From positions 381,637-445,636 of the forward strand of contig JYOB01000010.1 of NCBI GenBank assembly GCA_000955795.1: DNA of 64,000 bases, written 5' to 3'. Shown piece after piece: positions 23,829 to 32,244 of the stretch. Positions within the stretch are counted from its first letter, which is position 1, and each line of letters starts with the position of its first letter. Made by a program: the position numbers and the translations under genes. A model generated the notes under the pieces. The model made no database searches, was not told the origin of the DNA, and was given only the letters and a program-made list of their open reading frames with translations. Origin of the DNA: Burkholderiaceae bacterium 26. GTDB taxonomy: Bacteria; Pseudomonadota; Gammaproteobacteria; Burkholderiales; Burkholderiaceae.

Positions 23829-26561
23829 ATGCTTGGTCTGACTCTACGAGAAGAATTCCAGGGCAAGCGCCTCAAGGGCACCGCCATTGAGTTGTCCAAT
23901 GACCAGAACACCGGCGCGACGCAAATTGCGGCCCAGCAATTCCTAAAAATCACCTACCCCACACACGACCTGCTGAAAGGCATCGAGGCGGTTGGCCCCA
24001 ACCAAGGCCGCCCCGTGGTTGTGATTGGCGAGCGCGGCCTCGGCAAGTCTCACTTGATGGCGGCCCTCTACCATGCGGTGACAGACCCGACATCGACCAG
24101 TGCGTGGCTCAATGCGTGGGCGACCACGCTGGCTGAACCCAGCATTAGCAAGATCGCGCTACGCGACGGGATGCACGTCATCGGCGAGAGTCTGCACCGG
24201 CATCGCTACAAGTTTCTGTGGGACGTGCTATTCGAGAACCATCCGAACGGCACCTACATCAAGGGCAAGTGGGAAGGTCAAGGCGCGTCCAAGACCGAAA
24301 TTCCGTCCGACAAGCTCATCATCGAGCTGCTGGAGAGCAAGCCGACGATGCTGCTGCTGGACGAGTTCCAGACGTGGTATGACGGCCTTACCAACACCAA
24401 GCAATACCCGTGGAAGAACTGGGCGTTCAACTTCATCCAAATTCTTTCGGAGATCGCTAAGGAACGCCCCGATCTGTTGGTGCTGGTGATCTCTGTGCGC
24501 AACGGCGGTAGTGACGCCTACCAGCAGGTGCATCGCGTCAATCCGGTCGCTATCGATTTCAAGGCTGGCGGCAGCGCCGAGCGCATCCAGCAAGATCGCC
24601 GCCGAATGCTGCTCCATCGTTTGTTCGACAACCGCTTGCAGCTCGCCAACGGCACAATTGAGTCGCTGGTCGCGCAGCACGTTGCGGAATCTTTCCGCTT
24701 GCTCGACGTTCCGCCTGCTGAGCAGGAGCGCAAGCGCCAGGAATTCACCGAGTCGTGGCCCTACGCGCCGCACCTGCTGCGCCTGCTCGAAGAACAGGTG
24801 CTGATCGCTACCGATGCACAGGAAACGCGCGACCTGATCCGTATCCTTGCCAACCTCTACAAGAGCCGTGGCGATGCCGTGCCTGTGCTCACCGCCGCCG
24901 ACTTTCGGCTGGACGACAGCACCTCGGGTATCGGGGCGTTGCTTGAAGCCGTGGCCAACCAGCACCACCGTACGCTGCGCGAGAAGGCGCAGCAGAACAT
25001 CATCTCGGTGCAGGAGGCACGGCACGACCACCCCAGTAGCGCGCCGCACCTGCAAGAAATCGTCGGTGCGCTGTGGTTGCGTTCGATTGCCGTGGGTAAC
25101 CTCGCGGGAGCCGAGCCGGCCACGCTACAACTAGACATCACCCGCGACAAGCCGGTAGACGACAACGCCTTCCAGGTCGAGTTGGCAACCATCGTTGAGA
25201 ACAGCTTCAACATCCATCAGGAAGGCGCCAAGCTGCTGTTCCGCGAGGAAGAAAATCCACGCGCCAAGCTGATGGCCTACGCACGCAACGATAAGCTGTT
25301 CGCTGATGGGACCGATCAGGAGCAGCTCGCCAAACAGGTGCGCTACGTCATCGGCGGAAGCGGCGAAGTCGCCAAAACTTTCCGCGTGATCGCCCTGCCG
25401 AAATCTTGGGCCAACGATCCATGGACATCGCTCGACGAAGCCGAGCAGCCTGAAAAGTGGGACGACCGCTTGCCCATCCTGGTACTGCCCGAAGAACCGG
25501 ACAAGCTTGACTCCACGCTCGGCCGCTGGCTCAAAGACCAGTTGCAGAAGCGCCGCAACACCGTGCGCTTCCTGCTGCCGCGCACAGGCAATACCAATGC
25601 CTTTCTGGATCGTGACCTGCTCATCCTCGCCCGCGCCGAGATGAAGGCGGAGGAATGGAGCAGCCAGAGCCCCGAATACAAGAAGCTGCACAAGGAGTTC
25701 GAGAGCACGCTACGAGACAACCTCAAGAAAAGGTTTGACCGCTTCGCGGTGCTGCAACGCTGGAATTTTGCCGACCCGGCGCTATGCAAATTCAGCGTCG
25801 AGCGACTCGACAAGCAAGGCTCGCAGATTCCTGATGCCATCGAAGAGGCGCTGATCAGTGACCTGTTCGTACCGGAGGATTTCGAGGAACTGGTCCTCGA
25901 ATTCGCCAACAACAACGAATCGGTCGGCAAGCTGCTGCGTGAACTGCAAGAGCCGCGTCCCGCTGGACAGGACTGCATCCCATGGCTAGGCGAAACGACG
26001 ATGAAGGAGCGATTGCTGCGCCTGTGTGCTAAGGGCAGAGTCGCCATCAATGTGCGTGGCAGGGATATCCTGCAAGCCCATCCTGGCGAAGACGAAGACA
26101 TCGCATGGCAGCGTCTTAAGTCTAAGTTTGCTGTGACGGGGCGCCAACTCGATGAGGTATCTGTGATGCTGCCCTCCGCAGTACCTGCAACGGGTGGCTC
26201 CATGCCACCGGCGTCGTCACCGGCAGGTGGCGGGATTTTCGGCGGCGATGGCACAACACCGCCCGCGCAGCCTGAGCCCGGAGGCGAGACGCCCACCGGC
26301 ACTTCTTCTGCACCCACGCCGGGTGGCATTTTTGGCGGCAACACTGCCGCCACCAGGCCGCGTACCCCGTTGTCCAACCCGGCCACGTCGCCGCTCAACC
26401 TGATCGGCAAGATCGAAGGTTGGGGCATCGGCCCGGCCACGCGCGTGGCCGAGGTGTCGATTAAGGTGTCCACCGCCACCGGCGCGCAGCTCAAGGAACT
26501 GCTCAAGAAGCTGCCCGAAGGCATGACCTTCGAGCTGAACCTTGAGAAGGAGGACGACTGA
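23829..26561 (+). CDS. DUF499 P-loop ATPase, first gene of the defence operon (BrxC-like)
   Basis: The 910-residue protein has Walker A GERGLGKS (67-74) and Walker B MLLLDEF (174-180), an AAA+-like ATPase region at about 1-330, then a long helical part. A Pro/Gly-rich linker (about 785-855) holds two GGIFGG motifs (800-806 and 832-837), followed by a small C-terminal domain ending ELNLEKEDD. This matches the DUF499 (COG1483) family, the ATPase of BREX-like systems. Its stop overlaps the next start by one base (TGATG). With PglZ-like, methylase and SNF2 helicase neighbours it is best read as the motor or regulator of a phage-defence complex. No brxA, brxB or brxL gene is seen. Confidence 0.85.
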   Translation: MLGLTLREEFQGKRLKGTAIELSNDQNTGATQIAAQQFLKITYPTHDLLKGIEAVGPNQGRPVVVIGERGLGKSHLMAALYHAVTDPTSTSAWLNAWATTLAEPSISKIALRDGMHVIGESLHRHRYKFLWDVLFENHPNGTYIKGKWEGQGASKTEIPSDKLIIELLESKPTMLLLDEFQTWYDGLTNTKQYPWKNWAFNFIQILSEIAKERPDLLVLVISVRNGGSDAYQQVHRVNPVAIDFKAGGSAERIQQDRRRMLLHRLFDNRLQLANGTIESLVAQHVAESFRLLDVPPAEQERKRQEFTESWPYAPHLLRLLEEQVLIATDAQETRDLIRILANLYKSRGDAVPVLTAADFRLDDSTSGIGALLEAVANQHHRTLREKAQQNIISVQEARHDHPSSAPHLQEIVGALWLRSIAVGNLAGAEPATLQLDITRDKPVDDNAFQVELATIVENSFNIHQEGAKLLFREEENPRAKLMAYARNDKLFADGTDQEQLAKQVRYVIGGSGEVAKTFRVIALPKSWANDPWTSLDEAEQPEKWDDRLPILVLPEEPDKLDSTLGRWLKDQLQKRRNTVRFLLPRTGNTNAFLDRDLLILARAEMKAEEWSSQSPEYKKLHKEFESTLRDNLKKRFDRFAVLQRWNFADPALCKFSVERLDKQGSQIPDAIEEALISDLFVPEDFEELVLEFANNNESVGKLLRELQEPRPAGQDCIPWLGETTMKERLLRLCAKGRVAINVRGRDILQAHPGEDEDIAWQRLKSKFAVTGRQLDEVSVMLPSAVPATGGSMPPASSPAGGGIFGGDGTTPPAQPEPGGETPTGTSSAPTPGGIFGGNTAATRPRTPLSNPATSPLNLIGKIEGWGIGPATRVAEVSIKVSTATGAQLKELLKKLPEGMTFELNLEKEDD

Positions 26562-27550
26562 TGGCCCTGACCGCTAGCGCACTGCACGCCCTGACGCAAG
26601 GCACGGACGCCGACGCCTGGCGCGTCATCGTCAACCACGCGATTGAGATCGCCTCGAAGCCCTTGGCTGCCGGCAACGCGCCCAGCGAGGTGGTGAAGCG
26701 CGACCGCGAAATCGGCGAACTGGATCTATTCCTTTCCTCCAGTGGTTGGGACTTGTGGCAAACCTTTGGTTGCAGTGTCGAACGGACTTCGAATCGCTTG
26801 GTGCGCTGGTGGGCCGAACCCTTCAGCGCCAAGGCGGTGCTGATTCTCGATGGCCTGTCATTGCGCGAACTGCCGTGGTTGTTGCAGGGTGCGAAGGAGC
26901 GAGGCTTCACCTTGCATGAGGTCAGCGCCAACGCGTCCGAACTGCCCGGGGAAACCGACGAATTCGCACGCGCGCTCGGCTTCGCCAGCCGCAGCAAGCT
27001 ACAGAACAACGGTGGCGGCTTGGCTCACAAGCTGCAACAGGCGCAGACCGAAACTGTCGATCTTCCGTGGAAGGACTGTGAAGTCCTGATCAACAGTACG
27101 CCAAATCAAATCTTCTGGCACCACTGGCCGGACGCCAAGCTGCACGATGGCTCTGGCGCAGGCCAAGGGCTGGAACCGCTAACGAAGGACGTGGCCGAGC
27201 AACTGTCCAGCGACGAATTCTGGGCCTTCGTCGAACGTCTGGCTACCGGGCGCCGGTTGGTCATTACGTCCGATCATGGTTATGCAGCCACTGGCTACTT
27301 CCCCGACGCCGATGGCGAAGTCGGTCAGTTCCTCAAGCAGACGTTTTCCAGCGGGCGCAACAAGACGGGCGCAGGTGACACCGGCCCCTTCGTTCCGCCT
27401 GTTGCATTGCAGATCAACAGCCCGCACGGCGCGCACCTTTTGGCCTTGGGCCGCAGAAAATGGCGCAGCCAAGGCGGCTATCCGACTCTCACGCATGGCG
27501 GCCTATCGTTGCTGGAAGTGCTGTCCCCCTTCGTTGAAATCACGATGTAA
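26561..27550 (+). CDS. PglZ-like alkaline-phosphatase-superfamily protein
   Basis: The 329-residue protein is short for PglZ but keeps its hallmarks: LILDGLSLRELPW (first metal/nucleophile region, about 94-106), TSDHGYAATGYF (metal-binding DHG, 237 on), and LTHGGLSLLEVLSPFV (311 on), the typical PglZ end motif HGGLS. The N-terminal about 85 residues are helical. PglZ-domain proteins are the common core of BREX and phage-growth-limitation systems; their enzymatic role is still debated. It overlaps the DUF499 gene by one base and lies 11 bp before the next gene, so it belongs to the same operon. Confidence 0.85.
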   Translation: MALTASALHALTQGTDADAWRVIVNHAIEIASKPLAAGNAPSEVVKRDREIGELDLFLSSSGWDLWQTFGCSVERTSNRLVRWWAEPFSAKAVLILDGLSLRELPWLLQGAKERGFTLHEVSANASELPGETDEFARALGFASRSKLQNNGGGLAHKLQQAQTETVDLPWKDCEVLINSTPNQIFWHHWPDAKLHDGSGAGQGLEPLTKDVAEQLSSDEFWAFVERLATGRRLVITSDHGYAATGYFPDADGEVGQFLKQTFSSGRNKTGAGDTGPFVPPVALQINSPHGAHLLALGRRKWRSQGGYPTLTHGGLSLLEVLSPFVEITM

Positions 27551-27561
27551 GCGCAAACAGC

Positions 27562-28509
27562 ATGGCAAAAGTAAACAAAAACAGCCTACGACTGGATGCT
27601 GACTTCACGGAAGACACCGTCGGCTTTGCGCTGGAGAGTTTTCTCTCGCTCTTGAGCTTCCCGCGCTTCAGGTTTTCGATTGAACCGTTTTCCCGTGGGC
27701 GGGAGCGATGGCTTGGCGCTGACGCGCGATTGAATGGGCGCATATCCGGATTCAAACCGTTCTACATGCAGTTCAAACGGCCATCAGCCTATCCGGACGC
27801 CAGCTCCGCAAAGATCATTAGCGATAGAAAGTCGCTTGGATTGCCAGTAGCGCCTCGCGCGTTGTATTTCAGCCTCAGAGAAAAGCAGCCATCGCACAAG
27901 GACTACCAGCACAACATCCTGTTTCGTCTGCGCAAGCGCCTAGTCACGCGAAATGTTGGTGATGCAGCGTACGTGTGTCCGCTTTTTCTGGATCGTTCTG
28001 CCTATCGGTTCCATGTTCATCTGGCAGGTTTGCGCAGATGGCCTCGCTTTTGGCGGTACGACCCGTGGGAACTGGAAGATATTTTGATGAACGGTTCCGG
28101 TGGCACGGTGAACTTCAACGCCATTCCGGTGCTACGTGAGCATGTTTCGATTCCGCCACATGACATGGTGACGAGTGCCAAGCACAGCTATAGCTTCGCT
28201 GAGCAAGGCTCCGATCTCTGTTTCCATTCACCATTGGCTATCCCTGAAGGTGCTCACACGCTGGCGTACTTTCTGAAGGGAGTGGTCGGCAACCCTCAAT
28301 CTGACGAAGGGTTCATCCCATCCGACGCTGCAAACGGGATGCTGCACGAACTCTTTTCCGGCGAGGAAGGCGAAGAGCCTAGTGCTCTATTACCTGAAGA
28401 TTTCTCATCCAGTGTCGAGGATGGAATTGCAAGCTGGCTGCACTGGGGCGATTACTTGAAAACGGAACACCAAATTGAACAGTTCGCGCTTGTGCGCTGG
28501 ACGGATTGA
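27562..28509 (+). CDS. Unknown protein inside the defence operon, nuclease-like pattern
   Basis: The 315-residue protein matches no family I can name. Residues 35-75 show a possible PD-(D/E)XK-like arrangement: an acidic residue in GADARLNG (Asp54), then a strand ending MQFKRP (Gln70-Phe71-Lys72), with Glu41 before it; Q-x-K variants exist among restriction-type nucleases. The rest contains basic stretches (HNILFRLRKRLVTRNVG) and aromatic-rich RRWPRFWRYDPWELEDIL. It lies 11 bp after pglZ and 1 bp before the methylase gene, so it is co-expressed with the system. It is not one of the standard BREX or DISARM genes I know. A restriction effector is a plausible but unproven role. Confidence 0.7.
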   Translation: MAKVNKNSLRLDADFTEDTVGFALESFLSLLSFPRFRFSIEPFSRGRERWLGADARLNGRISGFKPFYMQFKRPSAYPDASSAKIISDRKSLGLPVAPRALYFSLREKQPSHKDYQHNILFRLRKRLVTRNVGDAAYVCPLFLDRSAYRFHVHLAGLRRWPRFWRYDPWELEDILMNGSGGTVNFNAIPVLREHVSIPPHDMVTSAKHSYSFAEQGSDLCFHSPLAIPEGAHTLAYFLKGVVGNPQSDEGFIPSDAANGMLHELFSGEEGEEPSALLPEDFSSSVEDGIASWLHWGDYLKTEHQIEQFALVRWTD

Positions 28510-28510
28510 G

Positions 28511-31500
28511 ATGGCAACAAAGAAAGAACTACTCGCACAAGAGGTCGCCAAGGCCGTCGGCGCAGGCAAGATAGCCGTGCTGGCAACTGTCGATTTCAAC
28601 GATCCCAATCGACCCAAGACCTGTCTGGAAGTGGATTTCCCCATCCTGCCGGTTAATCAGGTGGCTGTAATCGAAGGCAACGCTGGCAAGCCCATCTATC
28701 AAATGTCGAAGTGGTGGGCTCGGCGGCGCTCCAGCGTGTTTCGCTCGATGTTGATCGCGGCGGCTACCAAAGCGCCGGAAGATACCTCGCATGCGGCCAA
28801 GCTAGTATGGGACAACTACTATGCCAACCACCAGAAGAAAGGAGCGTTCGCGCACCTCAAGGTGGCGGACATTTTTATGGGCGGCGGCACCACACTGGTG
28901 GAAGGCTCACGTCTTGGGATGCAAATGGTCGGCAACGACCTCAACCCGGTCGCGTGGTTCGTAGTCCGGCAGGAGCTTGCGAATGTCGATCTGGAGCAGG
29001 TGAAGAAGTTGCTTGCCGACATCGAGGCCGAGGTCAAGCCGCAGATCATGCCGTACTACTACTGTGACGGCCCGGAAGGCGAAAAAGGCGAATGGACGCA
29101 CCTGCCCAGCAACAAGGTGATGCCCGCTAACTTCGATCCGCTAACGATTCCACGCGAGGAGCGAAAGGACTACCAGTACGAAGGCCCGGAAATCATCTAC
29201 ACCTTCTGGGCCAAGCACGGCCCATGTCAGGTGACAGGCTGCGGCCACCGTACACCAATCATGACCAGCCCAGTGATGGCGGTGAAGACGCTATCCGTCA
29301 AGCATTGGGAACACACCTGCGGCAAGTGCGACAAGGCATTTCATGTTGAGGAAGATGCTGTGCGCATGGCCCCTGACGCGCCGCTCTACGTTGCACCGAC
29401 TGAAGCGCCATATTCCGTGCTTGATCGCAGGAAGGGCGTGATCTGCCCGCACTGCGGCCACACCGCGCTCGTGAATCTAGGCAAGGGCAAGAACAAGAAG
29501 GTGGAACTTAGCCTGGTGGTGCATCCGCAATGGTTGGCGGGCGAGGCGAAGCAGGATGCAAGCGGCCAGCCCTTTGGCGGCTCAGCGCAGGATGATGTGG
29601 CGGCAACTATGCGATGGGACCAGGCGCGTGCGGCGAACATTCGCTTACTGGAAGTGCGTGGCCCACTGCCGGAGGAAGTGACCTGCCCAGAAACGAATAT
29701 CACATTCGCTCCAGAGAAAGGCACCGTGCCTAAAAAATCGCACTATGCCTGTGCGGCTTGTGGCACAGCGCAGGATGTGTTGACCACCATCAAGGCTACC
29801 GGAAAAACTGGGCCGATGGCCGCCTATGCAGTGCAAGGTTATGCGCCAAAACGTGATGAGGCACGCAAGCCTTATAGCGGCCGCTTCTTCGCTGCCTACG
29901 ATGAGTCGCACGCCCGACAGTACGATGCCGCACTTGAAGAGTGGGAAAATCGTAAAGACAGTGATCTCTTGAACTATTGGCCGACCAGTGAGGTGCCATA
30001 CGGTTTCATGACGCACATGAACAACGGAGGAATTCCAAACCACGGCTTCACACACTGGTGGACGATGTTCAATCCGCGTCAATTGCTCGTGCATGCCCAG
30101 CTACTAAAGGCGATACAGGACACAGGCACTTATTCCCCAAATGTGCGCGAGTACGTCCTTGGCGCTTACCAGCAGTACCTACGCAACCAGAACATGTTCT
30201 GCTTCTGGGACATCAGTAGGGATTGCTTGGCGCCTCATATGAGCAATAACAATTACCACCCAAAAACTAATGTGGTGGAAAACAGCGTTTTCCCATCTCT
30301 CGGCCGCGGAAATTGGGCCTCTTGTATCGAGGGCATAGTGCAAGGCAGAGAATGGGCTGAGCAGCCGTGGGATTCCGTGAGTAGCGACGGGCTGAGGAGT
30401 TATGGAGCATTCGCCAATGAGATCAGTGGTAAGAGCGCAAAGGTATTTCCCGGTGACCCGGTCAACGGTGCAGAGGTCTACTGCGGATCATCTACAGAAT
30501 TGACGCAACTCGCTGATGCCAGCCTCGATCTGGTGATCACCGATCCGCCCTTCGGCGGCCTGCTGCACTACTCGGAGTTGGCCGATTTCTTCTACGTCTG
30601 GCTGCGCATTGCGTTGAAGGACAAGTATCCTGACTACTTCACCGCCGACTACACGCCCAAGTCGCTGGAGGCGGTCGCCAACCGCGCGCGTGAGCCAGAA
30701 GATCCGGACGGCTTCTATCAGCGGTTGCTCACGCAGTGCTGGCGCGAGGCACATCGCACGCTCAAGCCCAGCGGAATTCTCGCTTTCACCTTCCACCATA
30801 GCGAGGACGAGCCGTGGGTAGCGGTGCTGGAGTCGCTATTCGAGGCGGGCTACTACCTTGAAGCCACCTATCCGATTCGGTCGGACGAAACCAAGGGTGA
30901 AGGTGCGAAGCCGGGCACCTTCGGTTCGCAGACAATCGAGTACGACATTATTCACGTTTGCCGCAAGCGCACCGAGGAACCTAAGCCGGTGAGCTGGGGC
31001 CGCATGCGCCGTGAGGTGATGGCCGACGTGCGCCAATTGCAGGCCATGCTGGAGAACCACGCGAAGGAAGGGCTGCCAGCCGCGGACATTCAGGTCATCC
31101 GGCGCGGCAAAGCGCTGGAATACTTCTCGCGCCACTACGGCAAGGTCTATGTCGATGAGGAGCGAACTATCTCGGTCAAGGAGGCGTTGATCGGTATTAA
31201 TCAACTCATCGATGAAGACGCCAACAAGGGGCAGGAGCCCCCACCAGTCAATGCTGAGCCGATGACCCGACAGTTTCTGCGTACTTTCGGTAATGCGAGC
31301 GAGCTGAAGCGCGACCAGCTGCAAAAATTCCTGCGGGGCACGATCACTACATCGGATGATTTCGTACAGCGAGGTTGGTGCAGCGAAGTTAAGAAGGTCT
31401 TCACCCGCACGAACCCGCTGGACTTTGCGCGCGAATGGTCGGGCAAGCATCGCCGCCGCCTCACATCCGATCTGGATCAGGTGCTGGTGCTAATCGGCGC

Positions 31501-31732
31501 GTGCTTCGACGGCAGCGGCATCAATGCCTCGGATACGCTGCAAAACGATAACTTCAAGCCGCACGTCGCGCTGAAGCCGCTACTGGAGTGGATCAACCGC
31601 AATGGCCCGGATCAGCTCACGCGTAACGCCGCTTCACGCGCAGTGTCCATTTACAACGCGTGGCATGCCAGCCAAGCACCCCAGCCAGCACAGGGTTCCT
31701 TGTTCGATGACGAAGGGGAGTACGACCGATGA
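28511..31732 (+). CDS. DUF1156 adenine-specific DNA methylase with zinc ribbons
   Basis: The 1,073-residue protein starts at the ATG at 28511, one base after the upstream stop. The SAM-binding motif IFMGGGTTLVEGSR (about 121-134), with the nearby GNDLNP, and catalytic DPPFGG (678-683) lie unusually far apart, separated by zinc-ribbon inserts (HTCGKCDKAF, CPHCGHTA, CAACGTAQ). This is the layout of the COG1743/DUF1156 family, called PglXI in type 3 BREX. It should methylate adenine at a recognition site to mark self DNA. The SKWWARRRSSVFRSM block near residue 66 is also typical. It overlaps the following gene by 4 bp. Confidence 0.88.
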   Translation: MATKKELLAQEVAKAVGAGKIAVLATVDFNDPNRPKTCLEVDFPILPVNQVAVIEGNAGKPIYQMSKWWARRRSSVFRSMLIAAATKAPEDTSHAAKLVWDNYYANHQKKGAFAHLKVADIFMGGGTTLVEGSRLGMQMVGNDLNPVAWFVVRQELANVDLEQVKKLLADIEAEVKPQIMPYYYCDGPEGEKGEWTHLPSNKVMPANFDPLTIPREERKDYQYEGPEIIYTFWAKHGPCQVTGCGHRTPIMTSPVMAVKTLSVKHWEHTCGKCDKAFHVEEDAVRMAPDAPLYVAPTEAPYSVLDRRKGVICPHCGHTALVNLGKGKNKKVELSLVVHPQWLAGEAKQDASGQPFGGSAQDDVAATMRWDQARAANIRLLEVRGPLPEEVTCPETNITFAPEKGTVPKKSHYACAACGTAQDVLTTIKATGKTGPMAAYAVQGYAPKRDEARKPYSGRFFAAYDESHARQYDAALEEWENRKDSDLLNYWPTSEVPYGFMTHMNNGGIPNHGFTHWWTMFNPRQLLVHAQLLKAIQDTGTYSPNVREYVLGAYQQYLRNQNMFCFWDISRDCLAPHMSNNNYHPKTNVVENSVFPSLGRGNWASCIEGIVQGREWAEQPWDSVSSDGLRSYGAFANEISGKSAKVFPGDPVNGAEVYCGSSTELTQLADASLDLVITDPPFGGLLHYSELADFFYVWLRIALKDKYPDYFTADYTPKSLEAVANRAREPEDPDGFYQRLLTQCWREAHRTLKPSGILAFTFHHSEDEPWVAVLESLFEAGYYLEATYPIRSDETKGEGAKPGTFGSQTIEYDIIHVCRKRTEEPKPVSWGRMRREVMADVRQLQAMLENHAKEGLPAADIQVIRRGKALEYFSRHYGKVYVDEERTISVKEALIGINQLIDEDANKGQEPPPVNAEPMTRQFLRTFGNASELKRDQLQKFLRGTITTSDDFVQRGWCSEVKKVFTRTNPLDFAREWSGKHRRRLTSDLDQVLVLIGACFDGSGINASDTLQNDNFKPHVALKPLLEWINRNGPDQLTRNAASRAVSIYNAWHASQAPQPAQGSLFDDEGEYDR

Positions 31733-32235
31733 GGCCATTGTTGGACACAGTGTGGCAGCGGCGTGGTACCAGTTGGGTATGGGACGAGGAAGCGCGCAAC
31801 CAGATCTGCGCGGCCAACGAGGTGTGGAGCCTGCGTCAGTTTCTGCGTACGGCGCAGGCACCGGGAAGCTGGCCGGAGGACCTACCGAGTAATGACGATC
31901 AAACGCTGGTGGTCGCAGGGTTGGACGGTAGCCTCGACCTGCTGACGCCGATAGATGCGGAAACGTGGCTGGGCGATGTGGTTAAGCCCGCCTTGCTGTC
32001 GTTTCAAGATGCCTATGCGGGCGATGCGGCACTGGTGTTCTGGCTGCCCGGTGGCTACAGCCGAATCAAGGTGCAGACTGCAACCGACGAAGTGAGCTGG
32101 CTGTGCCACACCCCCCACGGGCATCAGATCGACTTCGGCCGCATCCTGTGGGGCCAAGCCAATGAGTACCCGCAGGAAATCCTGCTTCGCGACGGCAGTA
32201 AGCCCGCTGGCCTATTCCATCTGCGGATTACGTGA
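31729..32235 (+). CDS. Small unknown protein between methylase and helicase
   Basis: The 168-residue soluble protein overlaps the methylase stop by 4 bp (ATGA) and ends 9 bp before the helicase. It has no P-loop, so it is not a BrxF-type ATPase. Its C-terminal half (DAALVFWLPGGYSRIKV, GHQIDFGRILWGQANEYPQE) reads as a compact mixed alpha/beta domain. The tight coupling suggests a stable partner or specificity subunit of the methylase or helicase. No family is recognised. Confidence 0.7.
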   Translation: MRPLLDTVWQRRGTSWVWDEEARNQICAANEVWSLRQFLRTAQAPGSWPEDLPSNDDQTLVVAGLDGSLDLLTPIDAETWLGDVVKPALLSFQDAYAGDAALVFWLPGGYSRIKVQTATDEVSWLCHTPHGHQIDFGRILWGQANEYPQEILLRDGSKPAGLFHLRIT

Positions 32236-32244
32236 GATCGGCAC

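Noticed and set aside
24228-25055. Minus-strand open frame of 275 codons inside the DUF499 gene
   Set aside because: Antisense shadow in GC-rich coding DNA; the plus-strand frame has clear P-loop motifs and operon context.
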